A DNA stretch of 64,000 bases, taken from contig JHWZ01000006.1 in the NCBI GenBank assembly GCA_000687695.1, forward strand, positions 117,754-181,753, in the 5' to 3' direction. The position numbers and the translations under genes are program-made. Positions within the stretch are counted from its first letter, which is position 1. Each line of letters opens with the position of its first letter. This stretch comes from Lachnospiraceae bacterium P6B14. Lineage in GTDB: Bacteria > Bacillota > Clostridia > Lachnospirales > Lachnospiraceae. Positions 53,047 to 60,964 of the stretch are shown here, one piece after another. Under the pieces are notes generated by a model. The model was not told the DNA's origin. It saw only the letters and a list, made by a program, of their open reading frames with translations, and ran no database searches.

Positions 53047-54189
53047 CTAGAATAAATAGGGCTTATCCCACAGGTTGAGCTTGGTTCCGATACCGAGCTC
53101 TTTTGCCTTTTCATAACACTGCTTGCCCCATGCTACATCCTCGACAGGCATACCGCCTACCGAGTAGATGATGACTTCATCATCTGACTTTCTTCCCTCT
53201 GCCTTTCCGGCGAGGATTGCTCCGAGATTGATGATCTTGTCCTTGGAAAGCTTTCCGTCATGGACCAGATCCAACCACAAACAACCCGGAATATAAATAG
53301 TATTGTAGGTAGGATACGGATACTCCTCCGCCCATGCCTCATACAACTTGATATTGTCACATACAAGCTTTGCCTTGCCACTGCATACATACTCGTCAGA
53401 AAAATCTCCCGAACCCGGAATACAGAACAGCGCACCCGGCTTGATCCAGGATTCCTCGATAAACGGATACTGACTTCTGTCCATACCCATCGAGGTGGAG
53501 GTCGCAAAGCTCATGATATCCGAACCTCTTACGCACTCCTCGAGTGTTTCAACAACCTCGATTGTCTTAAACTGCGGCAAATGCTCCTTTACAAAGCTGA
53601 TACATCTATCAATAGACTCTCTTCCTCTTCCCTTGATCTTCAGGGTATCCAGCGTCGGACGAAGCGCAGCAAAGGTCTCGATCGCTGTGATATTGATAAC
53701 GCCCGGACCTACGATACCGAGCACCTTGGCATTCTCCACTGCCAGGTTCTTTACTCCCGCACCGGGGATACCTGAGGTACGATACGCAGACAGGAGGTTC
53801 GCAGACATCAAGGCCAACGGAGCTCCTGTATCCTTATCATTCAACATGACCATAAGGATAGATCTCGGAAGCCCCTTATCTCTGTTCTCAACGTTTGAAC
53901 CATACCACTTCATACCTGCCATATCTGTCTGGCCACCTACGTAAGCAGGCATTGCCATGAATCGACGATCCGGCCCGTTCTTCGGCATGTTCGGGAACGG
54001 CGGATTATCCGGGAAGGTAACCATGGTTCCATGAGAGTTTCCGTTCTCACCACCCATGAGATAATCACCCTTATCCATGGTGATCAAAAGCTCCTCCATA
54101 CACTCGGTACAGGCAACCACGTCGTTTACGCCTGCCTTCAGCATGTCTTCCTCACTCAGATACAGAAAATCAATTTTTGAATCAGCCAT
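53047..54189 (-). CDS. ornithine cyclodeaminase/mu-crystallin family protein
   Basis: A 380-residue NAD(P)-dependent enzyme of the OCD/mu-crystallin family. ATG 54189 is eight bases after GGAGGG; the upstream in-frame ATG 54195 is too near. Features: MPAYVGGQTDMAGMKWYGSN (substrate side, Lys), LMSANLLSAYRTSG, and a Rossmann region LGIVGPGVINITAIETF near 155; ATSTSMGMDRSQYPFIEE later. Members deaminate ornithine, reduce cyclic imines or make opine-like compounds. It is about 50 residues longer than bacterial Ocd. Last gene of the operon; it may process the imine or amine made by the dehydrogenase. Some databases label such proteins as amine oxidase subunits, which I cannot verify. Confidence 0.8.
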   Translation of the reverse strand: MADSKIDFLYLSEEDMLKAGVNDVVACTECMEELLITMDKGDYLMGGENGNSHGTMVTFPDNPPFPNMPKNGPDRRFMAMPAYVGGQTDMAGMKWYGSNVENRDKGLPRSILMVMLNDKDTGAPLALMSANLLSAYRTSGIPGAGVKNLAVENAKVLGIVGPGVINITAIETFAALRPTLDTLKIKGRGRESIDRCISFVKEHLPQFKTIEVVETLEECVRGSDIMSFATSTSMGMDRSQYPFIEESWIKPGALFCIPGSGDFSDEYVCSGKAKLVCDNIKLYEAWAEEYPYPTYNTIYIPGCLWLDLVHDGKLSKDKIINLGAILAGKAEGRKSDDEVIIYSVGGMPVEDVAWGKQCYEKAKELGIGTKLNLWDKPYLF

Positions 54190-54206
54190 AATCATACCCT
54201 CCTTTT

Positions 54207-55604
54207 TTATCTCTTTTTCTTGTGATATTTTTCATACAATTCGTTCTCCATCGCCATTACTTCCTTAACGGGATAAGGCTTGAAAAACGGTCGTTTAACT
54301 CTAAACTTAAGCCAGAAAAATGCGAACACCGTAAGCGCTAAAATAATGATTCCGCAAACCATATACAACTGGCCCTTGACTGCCCAGTCCGGATCGATAT
54401 TGTATATCATCCAACCGGTTCCCATTATACCTATAATCGGGATTACCGGTCCCAAAGGCACCTTGAAGTTTCGCGGCGCATTCGGCAATCGTCTTCTTAA
54501 AAGCAACACATTCAGATTTGATACAATGTAGCTCAGCATCCACAAGATCGCCAGTACCGAGATCAAAAATGAAAGTGAATCTGTCGTTGACAGTCCCGTG
54601 ATATTGATCAGACAAAACGCTGCTGCCTCAAACAGGATTCCCATATAGGGGGCATTTTTCTTGTTTGTTTTATTAAAGAACGCAGGCAGAAGCCCTATCT
54701 TCGACATACCCATCAGGATGTATGACAATGATGACATGATCGTATTTACCGAACTGATAACAGCCAGCAGTGACACGATGACCATCCAGTATTTTCCGAT
54801 CGGCCCGAGCAACATCTGACCAAAAAGAATATGCGGTGTCGTGCTTGCCCCGAGCTCTTCCCACGAAGTATAGTTTCCGAAACCAAAGGTCAAAAATGCC
54901 TGCATCGCCAATATGATGATCATACTGAGGATCATACCAAGAGGGATATCTCTCTTGGCATTTTTACACTCCTTGGTAAGAGGTACTACGTACTCGCCTC
55001 CGATAAACAGGAAGAATGCGAGTCCGCAAAGTCCCGTGATGCTCGAAAAATCGGAAGCCAAAACCTTCGGCTGCTGCACGATCTCTCCGGTTCCGATCCC
55101 GAAAGCTCCCATGATTCCCATGATGACCAGGGATCCAATGAGCGCATAAGCTACGAAATCCTGAATCTTGATAAATACATCCACACCGTTTAGGTTGGCG
55201 ATCATCAATAACAAAACCAACACAACACAGAAAACCCACGGTGGGATAGAAGTTCCATCAAAAAGCCCCGCGATCGTATTTCCGAACATCGCACCTTCGA
55301 CTGATCCTGCGATCGTGTTACAAAGCACGTATCCACCCACTGTACATATAATGGTAATAAAAGGTCCCACACAAGCCAGTGAATACTGTGCAAGTCCACC
55401 TGTCAGATCCGGCATAAGTGAGTTCAGCTCTGCGATCGACATTAGAGTTACTATATTCAGCACGCAGGCGATCACCATTGATATAATAAAGGGAATACCG
55501 ATCGCCGAAGACCCGATACCGATGGACAGAAGGCAGCTTGACGCTACGACCAGTCCTACACCTGTTGCGATGACACTTCCGAGGCCCAGTTTCTTTACTC
55601 CCAT
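54207..55604 (-). CDS. APC-family amino acid/amine permease
   Basis: A 465-residue membrane protein of the amino acid-polyamine-organocation family with about 12 helices. The start helix LGLGSVIATGVGLVVASSCL carries the APC substrate motif, and PLTKECKNAKRDIPLGM after TM6 and KKNAPYMGILFEAAAF are typical. GGAGG precedes the ATG. Seventh gene of the operon; it presumably imports the substrate of the dehydrogenase encoded upstream. Substrate not deducible. Confidence 0.88.
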   Translation of the reverse strand: MGVKKLGLGSVIATGVGLVVASSCLLSIGIGSSAIGIPFIISMVIACVLNIVTLMSIAELNSLMPDLTGGLAQYSLACVGPFITIICTVGGYVLCNTIAGSVEGAMFGNTIAGLFDGTSIPPWVFCVVLVLLLMIANLNGVDVFIKIQDFVAYALIGSLVIMGIMGAFGIGTGEIVQQPKVLASDFSSITGLCGLAFFLFIGGEYVVPLTKECKNAKRDIPLGMILSMIIILAMQAFLTFGFGNYTSWEELGASTTPHILFGQMLLGPIGKYWMVIVSLLAVISSVNTIMSSLSYILMGMSKIGLLPAFFNKTNKKNAPYMGILFEAAAFCLINITGLSTTDSLSFLISVLAILWMLSYIVSNLNVLLLRRRLPNAPRNFKVPLGPVIPIIGIMGTGWMIYNIDPDWAVKGQLYMVCGIIILALTVFAFFWLKFRVKRPFFKPYPVKEVMAMENELYEKYHKKKR

Positions 55605-55643
55605 AAACGCCTCCTTTCTCTTCTCCTTAACGATAGCCTTCTA

Positions 55644-56021
55644 TCAATCAAATTCTCCTTCCACAAGGGCATCCATACCCTCTTCTCCGGTACGTACACG
55701 AATCGCATTTGTTACCGGTGATACAAAGATCTTTCCATCTCCGATATGACCTGTATAGAGCTGCTTTTCAACAAAATCCAAGAAGTCATCTACCTTTGCC
55801 GACGGAAGAACGACCATAACAACCTGCTTGTCAAGGAGTGTCGGCTCTTCATTTTTTTCAACCTCATACTCCTGTGTTCCGAGCTGAACTCCGCAACCCT
55901 TTGCATCATAGATGGTCATTCCGGTGATACCGAACTTACCGAACTCCTTGGTAAGCTCCAAAACCTTTGCTTCTCTAGTGATAATTTCAATCTTTGATAA
56001 TTCTTCAATAGCTACTTTCAT
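55644..56021 (-). CDS. P-II family signalling protein
   Basis: A 125-residue member of the P-II (GlnB/GlnK) family: KVAIEELSKIEIITREAKV, FGITGMTIYDAKGCGVQ, VVMVVLPSAKVDDFLDFVE, then GHIGDGKIFVSPVTNAIRVR. The C-terminal IGDGKIFV...RTGE block is standard. The T-loop region is short and divergent and lacks the usual uridylylated tyrosine context, so regulation by uridylylation is doubtful. P-II proteins bind ATP/ADP and 2-oxoglutarate and control transporters; here it stands just upstream of the APC permease, a likely target. Confidence 0.85.
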   Translation of the reverse strand: MKVAIEELSKIEIITREAKVLELTKEFGKFGITGMTIYDAKGCGVQLGTQEYEVEKNEEPTLLDKQVVMVVLPSAKVDDFLDFVEKQLYTGHIGDGKIFVSPVTNAIRVRTGEEGMDALVEGEFD

Positions 56022-56035
56022 ACTCTCTTCACCTC

Positions 56036-57178
56036 CTATATCTTTGCCTTAAATCTACCATAGCGCAGTCCGCTGATATCCACAGATGTCTTTCCCTCTA
56101 TCATGAGCATCGCCAGCTGCTCACCTACTGCAGGTCCTATTCCAAACCCGTGACCACTGAAACCGCATGCGATCACGAGACCCGGCGCTTCATCCGCAAA
56201 TCCCAAAACCGGTACTCCGTCCTGACAAATATCCAAAAATCCAGCCCAGGTTCTGACTATCTTCGCATCCTCAAGTTCGGGGAAATACTTCATGATACCT
56301 CTGCAGATACACGGTGCTGTGATAGCCGTATTACTCGGCGAGTTCAAAGGACCGTGGTCTCTGTTGTTCAACTCTATTCCTGAGGATCCTCCAAATACAA
56401 AGGATCCATGATCCGACTGATGTCCGTAAAAATCTGCCTCCGCGGTACCCAGCATCTGATCGAACATATGAGGCTCTGCCTCTGTGACCAAGCACTCCAT
56501 CAGCTCTGTATGCATCGGAACATCTATTCCTACTGTTTCCAGGATATCCCTGGATTCATACCCCGCTGCCACCATTACGTACTCACCTTCATATACGGCA
56601 CCGGACTCTCCATACACTCTGCTCACGCGTCCTTTGTATTTTTTCAGACCCGTGACCGACTCACCGGTGATGAATCTCACACCCATCTCCCTGGCTTTTT
56701 TGTAAAAAGCGAGAGTAGTCTTCATCGGGTTTGCATGTCCATCGGTCGGACACCAGCTGGCTCCGATCACCTCGTCAGACAAATGCGGGTTGATCTCCTT
56801 GACCTCCTTCGCATCGATCATACGGACGTCCAGCCCGCAGGCCTTCGCTCGTTCTGTCAGGCCCTCTAAGATCTTCAGATGCTCCTCGGTCTTTCCGAGA
56901 CGAAGGTTACCGTCTTTATGATATTCACAATCCACTCCCAGTTCCTCGGAGAGTCCCGGCCACAGATACTTGATGCCGTACATCGCCAAAGGAAGCTCTC
57001 TCGGATCTCTTCCGGACTGTCTGACACCGCCTCCGTTTCGACTTGATCCTCCGTTTCCGATATTGTCACTTGCCTCGAGGACTATGACGGACTTTCCTTT
57101 TTTTGCCAGATAGTATGCTGTTGCACAACCGATGATTCCTCCACCGACTATAACAACATCTGCTTTGTTTTCTGTCAT
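56036..57178 (-). CDS. FAD-dependent amino acid/amine dehydrogenase subunit (DadA/HcnC-like)
   Basis: A 380-residue DAO-family flavoprotein. The FAD Rossmann motif VVGGGIIGCATAYYLAKKG is at about residues 10-28, SSRNGGGVRQSG near 45, and the C-terminal GHGFGIGPAVGEQLA closes the FAD site. It resembles the beta subunit of dye-linked proline, opine or hydrogen-cyanide-synthase-type dehydrogenases, which oxidise an amino group to an imine. Its ATG overlaps the previous stop (ATGA). Within the operon it is the probable substrate-oxidising subunit; electrons would go to the 2Fe-2S, BFD and 4Fe-4S subunits. Substrate unknown. Confidence 0.88.
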   Translation of the reverse strand: MTENKADVVIVGGGIIGCATAYYLAKKGKSVIVLEASDNIGNGGSSRNGGGVRQSGRDPRELPLAMYGIKYLWPGLSEELGVDCEYHKDGNLRLGKTEEHLKILEGLTERAKACGLDVRMIDAKEVKEINPHLSDEVIGASWCPTDGHANPMKTTLAFYKKAREMGVRFITGESVTGLKKYKGRVSRVYGESGAVYEGEYVMVAAGYESRDILETVGIDVPMHTELMECLVTEAEPHMFDQMLGTAEADFYGHQSDHGSFVFGGSSGIELNNRDHGPLNSPSNTAITAPCICRGIMKYFPELEDAKIVRTWAGFLDICQDGVPVLGFADEAPGLVIACGFSGHGFGIGPAVGEQLAMLMIEGKTSVDISGLRYGRFKAKI

Positions 57179-57504
57179 AATCCATCACCCCCTTCATTTC
57201 CCAGCACCCGCATCTCGATAGGTCTCATTGGTGACCTCGCGGTTGCAGGTTCCAGCTTGTCCGGAGTGACGCCAAGCTCTCTTGCAACTATTCCCTTTAC
57301 AAGTCGTGAACAGGTCTGTCCCTGACAGAGCCCCATTCCGGTTCGCAGATACCTGCGAATCTCCGTAAGTGTCCACATGCCGTCATGAACGGCGCGGCGA
57401 ATCTCTCCCTTTGTTACCTCCTCGCAACGACATATCAGCATGTCGTCATCCGGCATAGGTATGAACTCGCCGATATCTTTGGAACGATCTATCGGTTCAC
57501 TCAT
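57175..57504 (-). CDS. BFD-like [2Fe-2S] subunit of the dehydrogenase
   Basis: A 109-residue protein. ATG 57504 is nine bases after GGAGG, preferred to the in-frame GTG 57513. The bacterioferritin-associated-ferredoxin-type cluster site is Cys-x-Cys ... Cys-x4-Cys (LICRCEEVTKGEIRRAV and GLCQGQTCSRLV). In related complexes this domain is fused to the large subunit or is a separate small chain. Stop overlaps the DadA-like start by four bases. Confidence 0.85.
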   Translation of the reverse strand: MSEPIDRSKDIGEFIPMPDDDMLICRCEEVTKGEIRRAVHDGMWTLTEIRRYLRTGMGLCQGQTCSRLVKGIVARELGVTPDKLEPATARSPMRPIEMRVLGNEGGDGL

Positions 57505-57539
57505 GTGTATCACCCTCCTTATCCATATTCGTTTATTTT

Positions 57540-59114
57540 TCAGGCTACGAAAAATCTCACCTTCATAGCGAATTCCTTAGGCACCTTCATGGTAACCAGA
57601 TTGGTGTGATCAAAGCTTGCCATATCCTTTACCGAAACCACGGTTGCTTCACAGAGTTTCTCTCCGCTTCTGCTCAGGCCGTAGCCTTTGCTTCCCTCTT
57701 TGGGTAACGGCATAAACTCATAAGGAATGGTAACTGTCGCTGTACCATCTCCGGCATCCTCATCCACTAGGAAGATCGCCTGACCGGAACAGCTGGCTAC
57801 ACACATTCCGCAGCCCACACACTCACTGTTATCAACAACTATCGGAAGGTAAGTGATATTCTCACCGATTGAGATACATCCCTTCGGGCAGGCATCCTGA
57901 CACGGGTTACATGGAATGTTTTGAGTACATTCCATAACAGGATGAACACCGACCTTATGTGTAACACCAGGGAATCTCTCGATCTCATCATCCGCAACGT
58001 ATCCTTTTTCAAGAAGACTCGAGGATATCTCGATCCCCTCATCGGTTTTTTCAATCTTCTTTCCCCTGTTTGACGGAGCAAACATACCCTGACGCAGACT
58101 CTCCAGATCTTCAGAGAGTTCTTCAAGCGCGGCATTTTTTTCTTCCTCTGTGCAATACCCGAGATACTCGGCAACACATACACCGGCCATTCGTCCCTCG
58201 ATCATCGCCGAGGATGCCTCCTCGATACCGGATACATCACCTACGGCAAAGACGCCCGGTACGGATGTCTCTCCGTACTCATCTATGATAGGAACCTGGC
58301 CTCCGCGCTTCGGATTGTCTTCCATCTTGCAACCACTCATTTTTAACAGCTGACTCATCGGAGACAAACCGACCGCCATGCAGATGGTATCAACATCGAA
58401 GTATTTTTCAGTTCCCTTGATCGGACTGAACTTCTCATCCACCTGACTGATAGTAACACCGGTTACATGATCCTCTCCGTGTGCCTCCGTGATCGTATGT
58501 GAGAGATAAAACGGTACTCCCGTTCTCGCCACCTTAGCAGCATGAACACCGTAGCCTCCAACTCTCGGCGCAGCATCTACCAGTGCCACGACCTCACATC
58601 CTGCCTGCAAAAGCTGGAAGGAAACCACCAGACCGACGTTACCGGAACCCAGCATAAGGATCTTTTCTCCGGGCTTTATACCATGAAGGTTCATCATGGT
58701 CTGAGCTGCTCCTGCTCCGATCACACCGGGAAGTGTCCATCCGGGGAAAGTGACCATGTTCTCCGCTGCACCGGTTGCAACGATCACCGTATCTCCCTTA
58801 TAATGACTGACCTCATCTCCGATCCTGACTACTATCTCTTTGTCCTGATAGAGTCCTGTCACGGTTGCATTAAGGATAACCTCAACACCCTTTTGGGCCG
58901 CCTCGGAGAGGAGTTCTTCTCCAATACGAAAACCTCTTATCTTTGCTCTGTGTTTCTTTGAGCCGAAGAATTTATGGATCTGTTTGAACAGCTGTCCACC
59001 CGGTTTTTCATTTTCATCAAATACTGCAACCTTTAATCCTCTTCCGGCTGCCTCGATCGCTGCCGAAAGTCCGGACGGTCCGGCACCTACTATGATCACA
59101 TCATATCTTTTCAT
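57540..59114 (-). CDS. FAD/NAD(P)-dependent oxidoreductase with ferredoxin domain (HcnB-like subunit)
   Basis: A 524-residue subunit from ATG 59114 (GAGG nine bases upstream). FAD site VIIVGAGPSGLSAAIEAAG at the N-terminus, VIVATGAAEN near 115, an NAD site LMLGSGNVGLVVSFQLL near 163 and VFAVGDVSGIEEASSA near 300. Unlike typical HcnB, residues about 395-460 add an 8-cysteine ferredoxin region (CTQNIPCNPCQDACP and CVGCGMCVASC), binding two [4Fe-4S] clusters. This suits an anaerobe that passes electrons to ferredoxin or NAD rather than oxygen. Works with the 2Fe-2S, BFD and DadA-like subunits encoded next to it. Confidence 0.88.
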   Translation of the reverse strand: MKRYDVIIVGAGPSGLSAAIEAAGRGLKVAVFDENEKPGGQLFKQIHKFFGSKKHRAKIRGFRIGEELLSEAAQKGVEVILNATVTGLYQDKEIVVRIGDEVSHYKGDTVIVATGAAENMVTFPGWTLPGVIGAGAAQTMMNLHGIKPGEKILMLGSGNVGLVVSFQLLQAGCEVVALVDAAPRVGGYGVHAAKVARTGVPFYLSHTITEAHGEDHVTGVTISQVDEKFSPIKGTEKYFDVDTICMAVGLSPMSQLLKMSGCKMEDNPKRGGQVPIIDEYGETSVPGVFAVGDVSGIEEASSAMIEGRMAGVCVAEYLGYCTEEEKNAALEELSEDLESLRQGMFAPSNRGKKIEKTDEGIEISSSLLEKGYVADDEIERFPGVTHKVGVHPVMECTQNIPCNPCQDACPKGCISIGENITYLPIVVDNSECVGCGMCVASCSGQAIFLVDEDAGDGTATVTIPYEFMPLPKEGSKGYGLSRSGEKLCEATVVSVKDMASFDHTNLVTMKVPKEFAMKVRFFVA

Positions 59115-59136
59115 CCACACTCACCTCGCTCCTTCT

Positions 59137-59451
59137 TCATGCTTCCTTTGGGATAACTCCGTCCTGTGTCTGAATCTCCATCCCCTGTTCGAGAGGAGTA
59201 ACACAGGTTCTTATATTCGGCTTTCCGTTCACGACCATTACACAGTCAGTACATCTTCCTATCGCACAAAAGATACCGCGCGGCTTGTGTTCCTTTTTTG
59301 TGTATCTGTGGATCATCACACCGTTGGCCTTAAGCGCAACCGCAATCGGCTCTCCTGCAAATCCCTTCATCTGCTTGCCGTCAAACGTAAACGTGATCTC
59401 CTGTCCCTTTGAATAATGACCGAGTATCGGATGTTCTTCTATCCTGTTCAT
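59137..59451 (-). CDS. [2Fe-2S]-binding subunit (HcnA-like)
   Basis: A 104-residue small subunit. The upstream in-frame ATG 59457 overlaps the ridA stop and lies one base from GGAGG; ATG 59451, seven bases after it, is preferred. Cluster ligands are in GIFCAIGRCTDCVMVVNGK ... RTCVTP (C-x4-C-x2-C-x11-C), the plant-type [2Fe-2S] pattern of HcnA/SoxA-like small chains. Between ridA and the large FAD subunit. Confidence 0.88.
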   Translation of the reverse strand: MNRIEEHPILGHYSKGQEITFTFDGKQMKGFAGEPIAVALKANGVMIHRYTKKEHKPRGIFCAIGRCTDCVMVVNGKPNIRTCVTPLEQGMEIQTQDGVIPKEA

Positions 59452-59453
59452 GG

Positions 59454-59864
59454 TCATCCCTCCTTAACTTGCGAGCCGAGCATTGCCTCCATCTCGATCT
59501 CAACAAACTGTGTCGGCCTGTTTAGCTTAGCTATTTCAACCATTGTGCATAAAGGCTTGATATCATGGAAGAACTCTGAATATGCCTCGCATATCCTTCC
59601 GCCCTGGCCGATGTCCGTGGTGTAGATCATCACATTAAATACATCCTCCGGCTTCGCCCCTGCCTCCTTAATCAGATTTAGCTGCTTTTCCAAAACATAT
59701 TTTGTCTGCTCGTAAGCATCCTCTCCATACACTGTTCCGTCCGGCTGTACGGATGTTGTTCCACCCACCTTCACATACGGTCCAACATTGATCATCCTTG
59801 AGTAGCCCACCTTCTCCTCCAACGGAGCTCCGGAACTGAAATTCCTTCTTGTCATATCCATCAT
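59454..59864 (-). CDS. ridA: RidA family imine/enamine deaminase
   Basis: A 136-residue YjgF/YER057c/UK114 protein. RidA hydrolyses reactive imines and enamines released by flavin or PLP enzymes to keto acid and ammonia. Visible features: N-terminal SSGAPLEEKVGYSRM and the C-terminal stretch RPTQFVEIEMEAM with FNVMIYTTDI. The active-site arginine sits in CEAYSEFF..IKPLCTMVEIAKL context, where the usual CxR motif is not obvious, so catalytic competence is uncertain. First gene of the operon; GGAG six bases before the ATG. It logically follows the dehydrogenase, which makes imines. Confidence 0.85.
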   Translation of the reverse strand: MMDMTRRNFSSGAPLEEKVGYSRMINVGPYVKVGGTTSVQPDGTVYGEDAYEQTKYVLEKQLNLIKEAGAKPEDVFNVMIYTTDIGQGGRICEAYSEFFHDIKPLCTMVEIAKLNRPTQFVEIEMEAMLGSQVKEG

Positions 59865-59893
59865 TCACATCTCCTTTCCTTCGGAGCAAAAAG

Positions 59894-59936
59894 AAATAAA
59901 AAACGGAGTCCCATGCACCACACATGGAACTCCGTT
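59894..59936 (-). terminator. intrinsic-terminator-like hairpin before ridA, possible attenuator
   Basis: On the minus strand AACGGAGT-T-CCATG pairs with CATGG-G-ACTCCGTT, then TTTTATTTC. Only 30 bases separate the T-tract from the ridA ATG. It can terminate the lysR transcript, but it also lies in any transcript that reaches ridA. Confidence 0.75.
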
Positions 59937-59959
59937 GCCCCGCTTTCTTTATGGCAACA

Positions 59960-59988
59960 GTTATATCATGAATCCATTTATTTGAAAA
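59960..59988 (-). promoter_or_regulatory. possible promoter for the ridA operon
   Basis: TTTTCA, 17-base spacer, TATAAC on the minus strand, upstream of the hairpin at 59902-59936. Weak match, but the only candidate found between lysR and ridA. Confidence 0.35.
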
Positions 59989-60035
59989 GCAGAAAAATTG
60001 TTGTCCAGTTAAACCTTTATGTTGCGCTGGCTTTT

Positions 60036-60920
60036 TTACCGTTCTGAAAAATACTCCCGAATCGAATCATAAAGCTGCTCACCTTCGTAGCTCATCAAAT
60101 AGTTTTTCTTTTTCACCAGATAAACCGTTTTGGTAAAAACCTCATCTTCAAATGGACGTACAACTACCGCGTCACTCTTGATCTTGTCCGCCAGATAGGT
60201 AAGTGTCATCGCTATCGCAGCACCTGATTCTGCCATCGCATGTATCAGATGTGCATCAGATGATTCCAGTATATAATCGGGAGTTGACTCATGTCTTGCC
60301 AGCTCCAAAATCTGCATGGCACTGATCCTGCTCTGAACATCCTTTACCGCTAAAGGCTCACCGTCCAGATCCTCCAAACGGATGGTCTTTTTTTCCGCCA
60401 ACGGATGCTCCTTGTTTATCACCAAACAATACGGAACTGTAAATAACGGGATTATATCATAATCAAGTTCATCCAGCGGTCCTGATACGATAGCCACCTC
60501 AACCTTCGATTTGTCCAAACGCTCCAGTATCATGCTCTCCGGATACTCCCGTATCTGCATTCTGAGTTCGGGATGCGCCGCATCAAACTCCACAAAAAAA
60601 TCCGTGGGGATCATCTGCGGAACATCATATGAGCACGCTATCTTCGCGGGCTTTTTTGTCCATCCGGTCTTGAACAGATGGTTCTCGATGAGATCATATT
60701 CGATCAAAATACTCTTTGCATGAGCTGCCAGATTCGCGGCGATCGGCGTAGGAATTATCCTATTTGCCTTATGCTTAAAAAGCTCCACACCCAGCTCTTC
60801 TTCAAGCCTTGAGATAGTCTTACTCAACCCCTGAGGCGAGATATAAAGTGCCTCGGCGGCCCGGGAAATGCTTTTCATATCATACACTTTCAGAAAGTAT
60901 TCCAGGTTCCTTTTATTCAT
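60036..60920 (-). CDS. LysR family transcriptional regulator
   Basis: A 294-residue regulator. Residues 1-60 are the LysR winged helix (FLKVYDMKSISRAAEALYISPQGLSKTISRLEEELG), and about 90-290 the periplasmic-binding-like effector domain. GGAGGG precedes the ATG. It lies 44 bases after the ATP-grasp fusion gene and 171 bases before ridA, same strand. LysR regulators usually control a neighbouring operon and bind a pathway metabolite; the amino-acid dehydrogenase operon is the likely target, although the usual divergent layout is absent. Confidence 0.92.
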   Translation of the reverse strand: MNKRNLEYFLKVYDMKSISRAAEALYISPQGLSKTISRLEEELGVELFKHKANRIIPTPIAANLAAHAKSILIEYDLIENHLFKTGWTKKPAKIACSYDVPQMIPTDFFVEFDAAHPELRMQIREYPESMILERLDKSKVEVAIVSGPLDELDYDIIPLFTVPYCLVINKEHPLAEKKTIRLEDLDGEPLAVKDVQSRISAMQILELARHESTPDYILESSDAHLIHAMAESGAAIAMTLTYLADKIKSDAVVVRPFEDEVFTKTVYLVKKKNYLMSYEGEQLYDSIREYFSER

Positions 60921-60964
60921 TAGTTATGCCCTCCCACATCTACTCCATATATCCTTGCTTTATA

